Positions 24,091 to 37,189 are shown, numbered from the stretch's first letter. The stretch is DNA of 64,000 nt from Cenococcum geophilum 1.58 (GCA_001692895.1 KV748176.1:5299092-5363091); one strand, 5' to 3'. Numbers and translations: made by a program. The notes: a model not told the origin generated them from the sequence alone.

Positions 24091-27000
24091 GACGCTAAAC
24101 TAAAGTTGAATCCGTTCGCTTAACCCACCCTACGGCCCGTAATTTAACTTGATTTGTGTTAATAAGCTATAATAGTGCCGTATAGGGCTTACCCTTTGTT
24201 ATAGCGTCCGCAGGGTTAGTATCTCCATTAATCTACTTGACTTTAGTAATCTGTCTTCGTTTATAAGCTTGGCGAAGGCATATTATATTAATTATTAAGC
24301 GTTTTTCTTGCGTAGTTCCTAGTCGGACAAGATAGTTGTATAAAGACTTTAAATTAGTATAGAGAACAAGTAGTAAGTTGACCTATAAGACCTTGTCTAG
24401 CGTAGATTTAATTATAGCGCCTATATTGAAACTATACGCTATGCCGTATAACTTTAAGGCTAATACACTCCTAGTGACTCTTTTGCACTTAATTAAGGAC
24501 CAGTAGACGATATTTGCCTTATTTAAGGCGTCTGCTAGTATAAGTACGTAGCCAATTTGCGAAGATAAGTCCTTATTATTAGCGAAGGAAGTGTCCGTAA
24601 ATACCAGGAGTTGTAAGGTGTTAACGTCTAGCTTAACGAACTTTAGGCCTCTATTTGCGTTCTTAATCTGCTAGCTTAATCGCTTATTAAGACTCTTTAC
24701 ATTGTCTTTAACTGGGTTAATTACCTAGGTAGTAAAGGATAGGTTAAATAAGGCCTCTGGCTAACAGATTAAGGCAATATAGGCTCCTCTGGCGCGTTAA
24801 GCGATATATTAGTCCTTTAGCGTAAACAGGCCACGCGTAACTCCTCTAGGGCTAGTGCTATCTACTAGCGTAGTATTAACTATACTAAGGTTCTCACACT
24901 AGCGCTTTTGCGTTAGCGTAATACTCCTATCTTGTATTAATTAAATAAGTTCTCCGTTAAACTTAATTAGTGTATTAGCGGTTAATTACTTTCGCTCCTT
25001 AGCTATAAATTTGGCCTTATATAGTTCGCTTTATTTAGCCTCTATAAAGGTATTATCTGCGAGGAATAGTGTATTATTAGTCTGTAGGCCGACAATTCTA
25101 AAAGGCTTATTACTGTAGAGTAAGTAAGGGTCGTACGTAGACTGGTTTATTTACAGCTGATTAACGTAGTATAAATGGTAGGTCTTAAACCAGTGGTTTC
25201 TAGCTTTAGGTACTCTATAAAGTGGCTTTATAACCTTTAGAACGGAGTCCGTATTAATTCCCAATTGTTTATTTAGCTCGTGTGGTGGTTGTATGTAGAA
25301 CTTGCGGTTTAGGTTCGTAGTAGACTAAACGTAGGCTTATAAGATGTCTTAGAGGTAGAGTTATGTCTATGGTAGTATAGCAGCGATATAGAGAATTAGC
25401 CGCTGGCTAACTTGTTAAATTGTTGGTGACTAAGTAAGGACCAGCTTTTTCTTTAAGTTATTATAGGCCTATATAACAAGTCGTGATTTCTTAAAGGCTT
25501 TATTGGTTCCCTTATTCTTAATCTTATTAATAAACCGTGAATTAAAGAGTCTAACCCCCTTTGGTATATTGTGTAGTTTAATAATCTTAAAGACGCCTTT
25601 CTTAAGTAGGCCTGTAACCTCCTTTTATTATAAAGCGCTAAATTAGGTATTGCTATCGTTCTATAAGTAAATAGTAGTACTAGCCGTATCTACGGTATTA
25701 TCGTCCTGTAAGTAGATAGCGATATCTGCGATATCCGTAATATCTGCAATATTACCCGTAAAAGCGTTTATATCTATCGTAGCATCTATAATAGTTATGT
25801 CTGCAACGGCCGTAAGCAATAGGTATTTATAGGGGCGACCTCTACCTTGCTTTAGCGGTAGCTATAGTTTAGCTTTAGGTAACAATTAAGGTTTAGCTAG
25901 TGAAGGTACTGGTTTAGCTAATTTAATAGGCTCTCTTGGTTTAACTGGGTCTTATAGGTCTAGTAGGTAAGATTTTACGACCGTAAAGCAGAAGGTCATA
26001 GGCCTATTTGGTAGCTTTATGGTGCAGGTCTTACCGTTAATAGTAAGTAGCGTATATGGCCCATCCTAATAACCACTCTAGCCAGTATTGCCTTCTCTTT
26101 AGACTAAGACAGGCGAACTAGGTGGGAGGCCGTAAATGGCGTTAGTTTATGGTCCGTTTTGTATATTAAGAGTGTTAGTAATCTGTTGTTTAGCTTATAG
26201 CTTCTGGATTTCTACTATTGCTTTCTTAATAGCCGCAGCTCGTTGTGTAACTAAAGGTAATAGCGCGTCCGATTTAACTATTTGGGGGTAGGCTCCGAAG
26301 ACTAGGAGTGTAGGGACTAGGCCTTCTGGGCTAGCCGTGTTATTGATAGCTTTAAAGGCCATTTATAGGGCTATCTCCTTGCTAGTTTTAGGGATTTCAG
26401 TTATAATAATTTAGTAGGCTTATTGTAGCGGACCGTGATAGCGCTCTACTATCCTAATGGAATTGTGTGATTCGACTGGAACTGACTTTATGGTTACTCC
26501 TATGGTGGTAGCGTAGTGCTTAAACTTCTTACTAATAAAGTTTTTTTTAGCGTCTGTAGTAATTAAGTCTGGTGGTCCTAAATAGCTGTCGATTTAGTAT
26601 ATCCGTAGAATGTCCTAAGTGTGCTTGGCGCTGATATCTCGTAGCTATCTACCAGCTTAAAATCGAGTTACTTTGTTAACTACGTGTAGTAGGGGGGAGC
26701 CGCTAATATATATAATGTTGACGATGATATTGTAATTGAAATTAATGTTGTCTTATAAGGTGAAGCGAAATCTATCTAAAGATCTGCTATACTTCTAATA
26801 ATGGTGGCAGAGTCTAGTTAGCTCTTTAATAGCGGATCTATTAGTGTTATAGCTATGGCCAGCCTTATTAAGAAGCTTTTGTAGTCTGTTAATTAACGGG
26901 TAACCAAATCGACGGTGTAGACGTCGTAGTTCTACGTTAGTTAAGTAGCAAGGGTTTGTATTAAAAGACTTGACCAAATAAGACTATAAGGAGAAGCTCT

Positions 27001-29260
27001 ATAGGAGAAATGGGTGGCTAAATTGTCTAACTACTGGCACCTTTTTAGTGCGGGTGATGATGATATCCTTTAGGTTATTGTATTTAATATAGAGTCTATC
27101 TATATCTGCCAAGTAAAGTAGAAAGGGAGTATTTGCTTTAATGATATGGAATTATACCTTGTCTATGGGGCTGTTAACGTTTATAGTTCCGATAGACGTA
27201 GAGGCTTTGATTCCGAATTGGATAGTTACTTGGCCCTTAGTTGACGTATTAAGACTTACGGACTTATCTACGGCCTATAGAGCTTGGAATTGACCGTAGC
27301 TAGCTATAGACTTGCGCGAAGTACCTATATTGATTATAATTCCTATAAAGACCGTTAAGGTATATTGTAACGCTGTGGCTGTAGCCATGCTATAGGTAAA
27401 TGGGTCGGTCTCTGTATAAGGCTCTGTGGTAGATTCCGTAGTAAGTTCTAAAGCCGTAAGCAGGTGTGTATAAGCCTTATTAGCTAGCTCTACGCTTATA
27501 GAGGTTGTTTCCTCCGTAGTGAGTATTCTAAAGGTAGTAATATAGGTAGAACTATTGTTAGGTTCTCCAGCATTATTTCTAGGGTTGTTAGCGTCTTATA
27601 TATAGGCTTTAAAGTCTAAATCGTTATCTTTATCTCTTTCGCAAGTAGCGACGTATTGCTTAAAGTGGTTGTTGAAGTTACCCTTATTACGGCCCTTGAT
27701 ATTAATAAAGCGTCTCTTATAGTCGTCTCTAGACCGATTACGCTCCTCCTTTATATGTTTCTATAAATAGTAGTCCTCCTTCTTGCAGATATAGTACTTG
27801 GCCTTTAGTCTGCCGTTGGTTCTATAGGGGCGATTACTGCCGTAGCAATTAGTGTTTTAGTCTTAATTCTAGTTATTTTGGTAGTAGCGTTAATCTATAA
27901 AAAAAGCTTAGTAAGACGATCTTATTAAGGCCTATAGGGGGTATTCTTTTTCCCACGTAATAATGGAGGATTATAGCTTACTAATTAACTAAAAGAGGTC
28001 TTCTAAAGGGTTAGAGATGGCGATGCGGCATGCTGGTACTCCCTGGTAAGCAGTAACCAACTTATTTATAAGAATGCGGTTCGTGCGGAAGTCTGGGTGT
28101 AGTCTATAACGTTGCTTTAGCAGCTTATCTATAAGTAGTTGGAAGTTCTAATAGATTAACTTGTTAGGGTTCTCATCCATAACTCCTTAGAGGGTTATAC
28201 TGTTCCACTCCGTAAGGTTCTTACGGTAGTATTCTAGCCCTTTAAAGAATTATTATATATAGTTGCAGGCTTTAGTAAAAGGTCTTAACTTAAGGTTACT
28301 GTTATAGTAGTGGTCCTAAGTAAGCCCTTTTAGCATACTAGGGAATGCTACTGCATGGCCTTCTAGTGGTAAGCCAGATCTCTTGCAGATATTGTAGAAG
28401 ATAGTTAACTTAAAGTTAAAGCTGTCATTAACTCTATTGTACTTTTAGTCGTCTATATAGATCTTTGCAATTATGGCCACCTCCTTATTATATCTAGGTC
28501 CTTGCCTAGGTCCTTGCTCCACACTAGATATAGCTAGTTTAGGTATATATATATATAGCTGCTGCGGTTGCTACGGTTGCTGTGGCTGCTATAATTACTA
28601 CAGCTACTATAATTGCTGCTCTCTTAGCTATAGCAATTAGTCGATAAGAGCGTAGATTTAGTTGTAATTAGAGGATTAAGGACCGGAAGGGGTAGTAGGG
28701 GTAGCGGGGGCAGCGATTGGAGTGGCTGGCGGTGTAGCGGTTAGAGTAGATCCGGGGGGGGTAGTAGGGGTAGCGGGGGCAGCAACTGGGGTGGCCGGTA
28801 GTGCAGCGATTGGAGTAGCTGGCGGTATAGCGAGCTTATCTAAGGTTGAATTAAGTTAGTTCCGCAAAGCTATAGTAATTATTAGCCCGATCTCAATAAG
28901 GGCTAGGTTAATCTCTTTATCCGTCCATTTATAAGGCTCTTCTTTATTAGTGACGTCTGTTAGCACCTTGCTAAGGGTGTGTCTCTTATCTTGCTTAATA
29001 ACGTATACTCCTCTCTTAACTAGGTAGTTACGGATTCCTATTCTAGTTTTAGATTATACTTATTTAAAGAGCTCTAGTATAAAGTCTTTAAAGTCTTCCT
29101 AAAACGCTGTCCATAATAAAAAGTTTATAAGGTTATACCGTGTGTATAGGTGTATCTTAGTCTCTATATACTCCGCTAGATTGTTATCTATAGCCGTCTC
29201 CAAGTTGATTCTGTTGCCGTATTTAGCAATTCTTTCCTTCTAGTTAATTTCTATATTATC
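24091..29260 (-). pseudogene. W copia Gag-Pol polyprotein (dead)
   Basis: Reading the minus strand from about 29,260, Gag comes first, with a Gln-rich run (28,620-28,550) and Pro/Ala/Thr repeats (28,830-28,690). A Cys-containing knuckle region with KYYICKKE is at about 27,800. The pre-integrase zinc region is at 26,977-26,790 (LRRLHRRFGYP, LTRLCHHY). The integrase core follows to about 26,000. The reverse transcriptase is at 25,650-24,900, with the catalytic Asp pair read as Asn-Asn (GLQTNNTLFLAD). RNase H has FTDTSFANNKDLSSQIG at about 24,600 and TNPADAITKG near 24,210. Almost all damage is CAA/CAG/TGG to stop and Asp to Asn. Confidence 0.9.
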
Positions 29261-29768
29261 GTGTCTTTATGTATACCGTGGTTTAAGGTTAAGTAGAGGT
29301 TCTAGAGGTTTAAGTTTAAGGTTAAGTTTGGGGTTTAAGGTGTATAAAGGTAGGGGTGTAAGGGTGTATATATGTCCCCTTAACAAATCTACAGTTTTAA
29401 AGACTAAAGACTGAAGACGATTCTTAGTAAAGATACGGTCCTCTAGGCGATCTAACGTATTAATAGTTAAGTTAATACGTGGTCTTGAGCTTTAAGGGTC
29501 CTCTAGGCGATCTAACGCGTTAACAGTTAAGTTAATACGTAGTCTTAAGCTTTAAGGGGGGTAACGTAGCTCTCTCTAAGTAAAGATATGATTCTCTAGG
29601 CGATCTTACGCATTAGTAAGTTGATACGTAGTCTCGAGCTTTAAGGGTAACGTAGCTTTCTCCTTTAACTGAAATAGGGCGGTAGCTCTGCAATCATTGA
29701 ACACCAGGTAGTGCTAGTTCTCGAGCTTTGCTATTGCGTATTTCCTAATCTGTACGTCTACTAATTAG

Positions 29769-29939
29769 TGTTGGTATAACTCGCTTTATTAACGTGCACG
29801 AATATCACTTGTAGTGGTACGTATGCGGTGTTAAAGTTGGTAGTTAATTGTCGTCTAGAAGAAAGGGGTTGCTCCAAGGTCAGACAGTTAGTCTCGCTTC
29901 GTAGTCCCGTAACTACGTCACGTGATTAATGTTCCGACA
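29769..29939 (-). repeat. W 5' LTR (right side)
   Basis: 171 bp, starting TGTTGGTATAAC and ending GTTCCGACA. It is followed by the target duplication TTTAC at 29,940-29,944. Confidence 0.93.
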
Positions 29940-30950
29940 TTTACATTAAAGATATAAATTAATTAGGTATTAGGCTTAATAACCTTAAGAATATACTTAT
30001 TTAGGGAGATAATTAAGTGCCTATTATACGTAAATAGGGTTACCCCTAGTTACTTCTTTATTAACTAGAAAAGAGTATTGCTTAAAGCTACTTAACTAAG
30101 TTAGAATTACGCCAACTATACCGTTATTTTAGCCACCTATCTATTTATTAATTACTTAGGGTTCTTTAGTAAGTAGGCTATAAAGTTAAGGTTAAGGTAA
30201 TTAAGCATCTTATAAAGTATTACTATTACTATTAAATAAACTAAAAGTCCCCTAGCCGATTTAAGTTTACCCTTAAGAATAACTATAACTTTAACTTTTA
30301 TATTATTATTAACGTTATATATTTTAGCGGTAAGCTAATACTCTAAGTTATTAACTTTTTAACCTCCTTTTAAGCCGCGCGTTTCTTAAAAGATATATTA
30401 GCCAGAAATATATAGAAGACCCTTTAGTTATACTAAATTAATATCTATTTAGGACCCCCTAATTAAATTATCTATAATATAGGAAAGAACTTTTTATCTA
30501 TAGAGTTTTAATAATAGATAAAGGTAATGGCAATTAAGGTTAAGGAAGTCCCTATTAAGGTATATAATAGTATTAAAAAGTAGAATAATATTATACGCCA
30601 TTACGCCACATATATAAGATTATCTCTTTAAAACTAAAAAATGCTAGTAAAGAACTTACCTTATAAATAGCTATTAAAGCTATTAATAATTCCACTAGCC
30701 TAAATAGACTTATACCTATATTACTAGTCTTTAGCGCCTACCCTTAAATAACTAATAATTCTTCACTATTTCCCTCTATTATATAATAAGCTAAGGCTAT
30801 TCGCAAAGTAATAAAGGAGATATAATATCTCTACGCTATACGCTAGGTTAATAACGCATTAAGAATAAGAAACGGCCTAAATACCTTAACTATACTTAAT
30901 CTGCCACTTTAGTCTAAAGTACGCGTATAGCGTAAAAAGGGAGGATGGTT
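29940..30950 (+). pseudogene. Y1 copia polyprotein, integrase part (dead)
   Basis: This resumes Y1 after W. The first ~390 bp also exist in Y2 (18,013-18,400, minus), which shows W split one continuous gene. Integrase C-terminal peptides are readable: ILLVFSAYPQ at about 30,740 and LPL-SKVRV near 30,915. RIP stops are present throughout. Confidence 0.7.
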
Positions 30951-33010
30951 AGGCCTATATTAACTTATTATAATTAATAGTTAAACTTATACTATTTAGA
31001 TACCTTATAAACCTACTTAATTCCATTTAACTGTTATTAAGCCTTATTATAAAGATAATAATTTTAAGCCTTTATAGGATACCCTAGAAGAGGCCCTAAA
31101 AGAGAACTATAATTAATATACTTTAGAAGACGACTATAATCCTAATATAATTATAGTAAATACGCCATAACTATAACGCGGTAGAGGTCGCCTAAAGGGA
31201 TTACAAAATTGCCAATATCTTATTAATTTTAAAGAATAATTTGTTGCCGCTATTAAGAATAGAGTTAAGTTATTAATAGCCTTTATAATAGCTAAAGAGA
31301 AGGCTAACTTTAAGCTTGTAAAATAGCTTTAAAAGAAAGGTTATATTATAACCCTAGGAGCTCCTTTCTAAGTATCTAATAAGTAGGAGATTAACGGTCT
31401 TATTATAAGAGGAGTCTTTAAATTTAAGAAGTATAANCCTANTAAGTTTAATAAAGTTNNTATNTTTAAGTTAANNATNGTTAANNAGATTAANNGNAAA
31501 GCTACTAACGCCCTATTTAAGAAATTAAGGCTTATTATCTAAGGTTATAATAATAATAGTAAGGAGGTAATTTTTATATAATCTTCTATAATTTAACAAG
31601 CTAGTTAGCGAGTTATTATTACGCTAGCTCCCTCCTTAATAAAGAATAAAATGGTAGTTTATTTATAAAATATTACTTAAGCCTATACCTAATTAGAGAC
31701 GCACCTTTAGTATTTAATATTAGCATACCTTCCAGAGTAAATTCGCCACTAGTATCCTAAAGATATAATTATAGTTATGCTTAAGCCATTATATAGAATT
31801 ATAGAGGTAGGAACTCACTAGTGGGCTACCTATAGTAAGCACTATAAAGAGAAGCTTTTAATAACTACTTTTATATTTAATCCCTACTTCCTTATTATAA
31901 CTATAAGAACTCCGTTTAGAATTATTGGTATATAAACTAATAATATAATTATCTTAGGGGATAACTAATTTTTAGCTCTTAAAGAAGATAAGCTAGTAAA
32001 AGCAAATCTTATAGTAAAGCTAAAAAAAAAAAGCTTAATTTAATAACACTATTACTCTTTAATAGATATATCCTCTCCCTAAATAAGGATTCTATTGCTT
32101 TATACTAAAAAAGTTAAGGTAAAAAGATTAACGTTATTAACGTTAATTCCCTAAAGTAAGAATATATAGAGTAACGCGCTTATAAAGCTTATATTACTTC
32201 TATTTATTAACCTAAAGCTTTATTTAATCTCTCTATTACTACCTAATACCAGGAACTAACTAAGGATAACATTCTTACCCTAAATAAACGTCTTTCCTAG
32301 CAAATAAACCATCTTAATTAGGGACTACTCTATATGCCTATTAATCTTCCTACCGCTAAGCTCTTTATATTTATTAATAGATTATTTATAAATAATAAAG
32401 ATTTTAGCTCCTAGTTAGGATATAAAATTATTATCGCGAGCGAATTTACTAGAGAGAATAACTTTATAATCTATAGTAATCTTATTTATTAAAGCTTAAC
32501 TAAGAGTAAGCGCGTTACCTAAAGTGTTTTAGTATTAGAGATATATAGAATAGTTAGCGGAGTTAATATAGCAATTACAATTGGAACTACCCTAAAGATA
32601 ATTATAGATTAACTCAAACTTCCCGTTATCCCTATAATTGTATACACTAACTTATATTCCCTTTATAAGTATTTAGTTAAGCTTAATACTATAAAAGAGA
32701 AGCGCCTTATAATTAATATTATAGCACTTTAATAATCCTATAAGCGTTAAGAACTCTTTAAAATTTAATAGATTAATAGCTAAGATAACCCGGTAGATAT
32801 AATAACGAAGGTAAACCTAAATAAGGCACTAAAGACGTTTATTAATATAAATACTCTACGTATACAAGTTAAAGGTTAGGTTAAAAAGGAGTTTTTAGAA
32901 ATTTCGTAGTTATATAAGGTCTTAAAATATCTAGGAACTTTAACCGGCGGTTAAAGTTATCTAATTAGTTAGATTCTCTTATTAAGACTTTTTTAGAGGG
33001 GAAGCCTAGC
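30950..33010 (+). pseudogene. Y1 copia reverse transcriptase and RNase H (dead)
   Basis: Copia RT peptides read as KEINGLIIRGVFKF-like (about 31,390), ITLAPSLIKNKM, TYSKHYKEKLL and then TNNIIILGD (about 31,930), where the catalytic Asp pair has become Asn-Asn. RNase H follows at about 32,370-32,830, including INNKDF. The end of the frame runs into palindromic module P1. A cluster of N bases at 31,437-31,498 lies inside. The family is the same as Y2 and distinct from W. Confidence 0.82.
32925..32978 (+). repeat. Palindromic mini-module P1, copy in Y1
   Basis: About 50 bp shared with the minus strand of 52,315-52,369 inside an unrelated gypsy element. It holds a 23 bp perfect-stem palindrome with arms AACTTTAAC/GTTAAAGTT, followed by ATCTAATTAGT. 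Confidence 0.8.
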
Positions 33011-33019
33011 TTAATCTAG

Positions 33020-33081
33020 CTAATTAGGATTTTTCATCCTTAGGATAAAAAATCGCTATTAGCTTACTTACTACTAGCGCC
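33020..33081 (+). repeat. Palindromic mini-module P2, copy in Y1
   Basis: The partner of 24,029-24,090: same length, same 62 bp layout, hairpin arms GATTTTT/AAAAATC. Here it is in the sense orientation, between the RNase H end and the 3' LTR. Confidence 0.8.
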
Positions 33082-33270
33082 TTAGTGGCCCTTTAAATAT
33101 AATATCTACCTACAACTCCTAAGTAAGAAAGCACTACGTGCTAAAAGGCAAATTTTAAAATAGCAAGACTTATATTATAATGGCAATAGTAAGTAAAAAG
33201 GATTAATATTTATTATACTAGTTAAGCGGTATATATATATAGATAGTAACTATAAAAAAAGAGTTACTAG

Positions 33271-33493
33271 TGTTAGAAATAAAGGTAAGTGGTTACTATA
33301 TAAGGCATATTGCCACTATATATAGCAAGTTACCGTTATATACGGCAAGTTACCGTCACGTGCCGCCGCGGCACTAGCGTGGTAAGGAACCTTAAGTTCC
33401 TTACCCCTTTCTTCAAAAATCAATTAATAGGAATAATAATTATTATACTATCTACAAACCGTAGCTACGTAATATCCCCTTATAAGTCTAATA
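33271..33493 (+). repeat. Y1 3' LTR
   Basis: 223 bp, the partner of 18,494-18,716, starting TGTTAGAAAT. It ends ...AGTCTAATA (AACA in the left copy) and is followed by the target duplication GTACC at 33,494-33,498. A 74-codon open frame starting at 33,310 is within LTR sequence and is not a gene. Confidence 0.9.
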
Positions 33494-35909
33494 GTACCTT
33501 TACTAAAACAAATTATATATTAGCCTACCGTTAATTAGTTAATCTAAACAGAGCTATTAAGCTACTAAAGAGCTTAAACTTAAGGTTCTCCTGCTATAGA
33601 TACTTTTACGGCTCTAGTATCTAGCATAATACTATAAAAGATATTTGCTAAGTATTTGTTATTAAAGGAGAACGCGGAGCTCTCCTTTAGCTTATTAAAG
33701 ATATTTAACTTTATAATAGAATGGAGCGTAGATTAGTTATTAAGAATAGCGATGGTTTATATACCATCTACCTTACTATACTTAGTGAAGTATTAGTTAG
33801 GTAAGTAGTCCTTAATTTCTATATCTATAAGGAGCTATTTAGCCTTATTAACTTTACCCTTAAGATCTTCTACACCTTTATATTAAACTAGGAAGCTTTA
33901 AAAGTAGGCTATAGTAACCTTATAATTTCTAACATTTCTTATACTCTGGCGAAACTTATTATATACCTCCTTTTGTTTATTAAGAGAATGCCTAGTTAAC
34001 TAGTAATTTAGTTTCTTATAAATATAGTACTTTTTCTAGTAATTACTTTAAAATAAACCTCTATGAGGACCTCTATAATTGCCTTATAGTTAACATTAAT
34101 TATACCCTTTACTATATTCCCTACTACGGCCACTATATATTTGGTTAGTCCAGTTATAATTATATTAGTTAGGAATACTTAGTTAGGCAGGGTTTTTAGT
34201 ATAAAACTGTTAAGATTCTTATATTTATATTACAGTACCTATAGCGGAGCGTAGCTTAGTATATACTTCTTTAAATATATTTATAGGTTTATATAGCGCC
34301 AGATTATACTTAGGAATACTATAATAGGTTAAGATAACCTAGTCCCTTAGACTATTCTTATTTTAGTAAGTTTTAGTAAAGCTACGTTAGATTTTCTAGA
34401 GTTTATTAAGGAGTAGTTAAAGGTATTCTAAACGAGTCTTTATTGAGTTAAAAGCGATAACTCTTTAGAATATAGTCTCCTGCTATTTAGACATATAAAG
34501 TTAGCGATTCTTATTAGTCTTAAAGTGGGCTTTAGTAAGCTAAAGCATTATATTAAAGCTATAGTTTTTACCTATAATATAGTCGTAATAAAATGTTGCC
34601 GCCTATCCCTTTAACATAACTAAGAAAGTATAATAAAACTAATAGTATTAGATTTTAACCTTACTATAGCAGTTATAAAAGACCTATAGTTTTATTCCGA
34701 GTATATTATATAGTTCTCCTCTAAACTTCTTCTCTTTATCTAAATATACCTTTATTAGGTTTATGACTTCTTATAATAGAGGCTTACCGGTTAGCTGGAG
34801 TAGAGGAGTTAAAGGTAATAGAGGTAGAGAAAGAGTACCGCTAGATAGGAGAGCACCTCTAAATAGGAGATTACCTCTAGGTGAGAGAGTACTTCTAGGT
34901 AGGAGATTAGCGTTCTAGGGGTTTCGTTCTAAGTTAAAGTTGCCTTTTAAAGAATATAGGTTAGTTTTAGGTTTTCGTAGTTAATATATAATCTTAGCTT
35001 CCGTCTATACTAGCTCTTCTATACTAATAATAACGGCCTAAATATTACTAGTAATTAGGTTACCGTTTTTAGTAATATATACCCTATTTCTATAAAGAAA
35101 GTCTTAAAAATCCCAAACAATATTAACATTACTAAGTACTTAGGTGTCGGCGGTCTATCCTATAAAATCCTCCCTAAAATATTCCTATAGCTATAAATTG
35201 GCGTAATATCTACTTTAGTAGAATAGAATATAGTGTAGGAGAAAGCTATTAACTTGTTTTATAGTATAAGTTATTATATTAAAGGTAAATTCGTCCTAAT
35301 CTTTATTAATAAGTTTTGTGTACTTAGCTACCCCTAATAGTAAGGAGTCTTTCTAGTTATTTAGAGTAGCCATATTTTTAGAGAAAGGGAAGTGTTGTTA
35401 GTATAGGGATTATTATTTAGTACGCGTTTATAATAAGAATCTGCGATTATAGGGCTTAGGACTAGTTTTAGCCTTATATTATAAAGACTTATAAAGCGTA
35501 TTGTTCTGTATAATAGACGCAAGAATTATAATCTAAGAAAGGCTCAGGACTAGTTCTGGCCTTTTAATCCTTAAATTCGTAGAAGAGTTCTATTTAAGGT
35601 TTAGAACCAGTTCTAACCTTAAAAGACAGCTTCCTCTAGCATAAGTAATACTGGTATAGTAGCTCGTCTCTTCTTAGTAGAATACCTAGCTGTTCTATCG
35701 TATAACTGTAAAGTTAACTACTAATTAGTGTTAGTAACATAAGGTAATATTACATATTTATAAGTTATAGGTAGTATAATAATTGTTATTCTATATTCCT
35801 CTTGCTTAAGGAAGGGCGAAGAGCTTAGGGCTCCTCGCCACGCTAGTGCCGCGGCGACACGTGACGGCAACTTGCCTCGCGTGACGGCAACTTACCTATA
35901 TTCCTAATA
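33494..35909 (-). mobile_element. Ty1/copia element Y2, right (5') fragment with gag
   Basis: The minus strand carries a 5' LTR (35,729-35,909) followed by gag (about 35,400-33,900). This gag matches Y1 gag at 18,950-20,411 and 22,940-23,475 without the TIR insertion. Y2 is therefore the reference for judging both insertions in Y1. It is cut at GTACC by Y1 and continues at 18,493 going left. The coding region is RIP-damaged. Confidence 0.85.
35729..35909 (-). repeat. Y2 5' LTR, shortened
   Basis: The inverted relative of the Y1 LTRs, 181 bp against 223 bp. It shares the CGCGGCACTAGCGTGG block, with duplicated CGTGACGGCAACTT units. It abuts the captain relic, which begins at about 35,915. Confidence 0.8.
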
Positions 35910-35914
35910 TATAG

Positions 35915-37180
35915 GATTATACTAATAATATAAATTTTATTAACCGCATTAAAGAATACTGGTATTAGTAAGTAATAACTTATTTAGTGGCTTCCTTTTA
36001 AGCTTAATTTAGTAAAAAGTTAATAATTTCTAAATACTACACTTATATAGGGAAAGACCCTAAGAAAATATATTAAGTCCTCTTACTTTAGCTCCTTTAT
36101 AGCTTTTTTAACTAGTTCCTAAATTAGAAATAGGGGAAAGGAAGTAAGATATAGTATAGAATAAAGGTTTCTAGCTTACTTAACTTATATTAGAAGTGCT
36201 ATTGCCTTATATATAAGAGAGCAACTAGAGGGAAATTTGCTGTAAACTAAACCGCCAGATATATAAGGTAATTGCATTTTTAGTTAATTTTTTAACCTAA
36301 TAAGGTAAGGCGGAGCTAAAATATCTTTATTAAATACTTTGGAAACTAGTAAAAATATATAGTCTAAGTTATAAAAAAAGCAAAAAAAAACTGTTATAGA
36401 TATGGAGAATCTTATTTTAGTTTTTAAAACTAACTTAGTTGTAATAAAAAAGCAATATATAGTTGGACAATATAAAATACAAGTGCATTTTTTAATGTAA
36501 CTAGGTCTTTATATTACAAGCCGACTTAAAGCTCTTTTAAACCTATATTACTAACATATAATAGTTACACTTATTTAGGACCCAAAGGGTAGGCCCTATA
36601 ATATTATACTTAAGTTTATATTTAAATTTATTAAGAAATATTTTGGCATAAAGGAAGTGTGTGTTTTTTTTTACTTTATTCCTTTTACTTTATGCTTATA
36701 AAGAACTAGTAATACTTTCCTAATTCCTAAAATTATTCTTAACTTTTTACTTATTCTTAGCCCTTATATCTTTTTTTAGGCCTTTTCTTTACTAACTAAG
36801 TTTTTAAAGCCCCTAATTTAATGTTTATAAAGCAGCTTAGCAAGCTATATATTAAGCTTAGGTATAATAAGTTATTACTACCACTTTATCTAGACCTAAA
36901 TTATATCCCTATATTTTAGCAATTAATTAAAACTTTCTATAACCATAAAATCTCGCTTAACTAACCTTTATAGTACTTAATTTTTTTTACTATAAATTAA
37001 GAAGCTTGGCGTAATTATAAAATTTTAGCAAATTGCATGTCTATATAGTCTCTATTATAGTATAGGCAAAGTATTTAATAAAAATAGTAAGTTTTGTTAT
37101 ATAAAGCTAGTTCTACTAAAACCCTTTTAATGCTTTTACTACTTAGGTAATATAACTAATGCCCTTTATACCTTAATAAT
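35915..37180 (+). pseudogene. DUF3435 captain-like relic, copy 2, N-terminal/central part
   Basis: Collinear with copy 1 (minus strand, about 17,335-16,090). The shared openings LNRIKE and the GKDPKK, RYIV and KFIFKF segments are readable, then the copy runs to about 37,180. Damage is heavier than in copy 1. Its 5' end is cut off at the Y2 LTR. Its 3' end is broken at CCTTAATAAT, and the gene resumes at 42,607 after the 5.4 kb insertion. Confidence 0.75.
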
Positions 37181-37189
37181 ATAGTATAC

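Larger units (their letters stand above)
23571..29939 (-). mobile_element. Ty1/copia retrotransposon W, complete
   Basis: 6,369 bp with 171 bp LTRs at each end (TGT...ACA termini) and a 5 bp target duplication TTTAC at 23,566-23,570 and 29,940-29,944. The minus-strand interior reads gag, integrase, reverse transcriptase, RNase H in one nearly continuous frame broken by TAA/TAG/TGA codons of RIP type. The LTRs differ at five positions by my alignment, all transitions, so it is the youngest insertion in the nest. It sits within Y1. Confidence 0.92.
18494..33493 (+). mobile_element. Ty1/copia retrotransposon Y1 with two nested insertions
   Basis: A complete copia element of 15,000 bp including insertions. 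It has 223 bp LTRs at both ends and a 5 bp target duplication (GTACC). The interior order is gag, integrase, reverse transcriptase, RNase H on the plus strand, which is the copia order. Removing the TIR element at 20,412-22,939 and the copia element at 23,571-29,939 leaves about 6.1 kb, a normal copia size. It landed inside Y2, a copy of its own family, in the opposite orientation. All frames are RIP-damaged. Confidence 0.88.

Noticed and set aside
23571-29939. Possibility that element W is still active
   Set aside because: Structure and target duplication are intact, but the polyprotein has many stops and the RT catalytic Asp pair is Asn-Asn.
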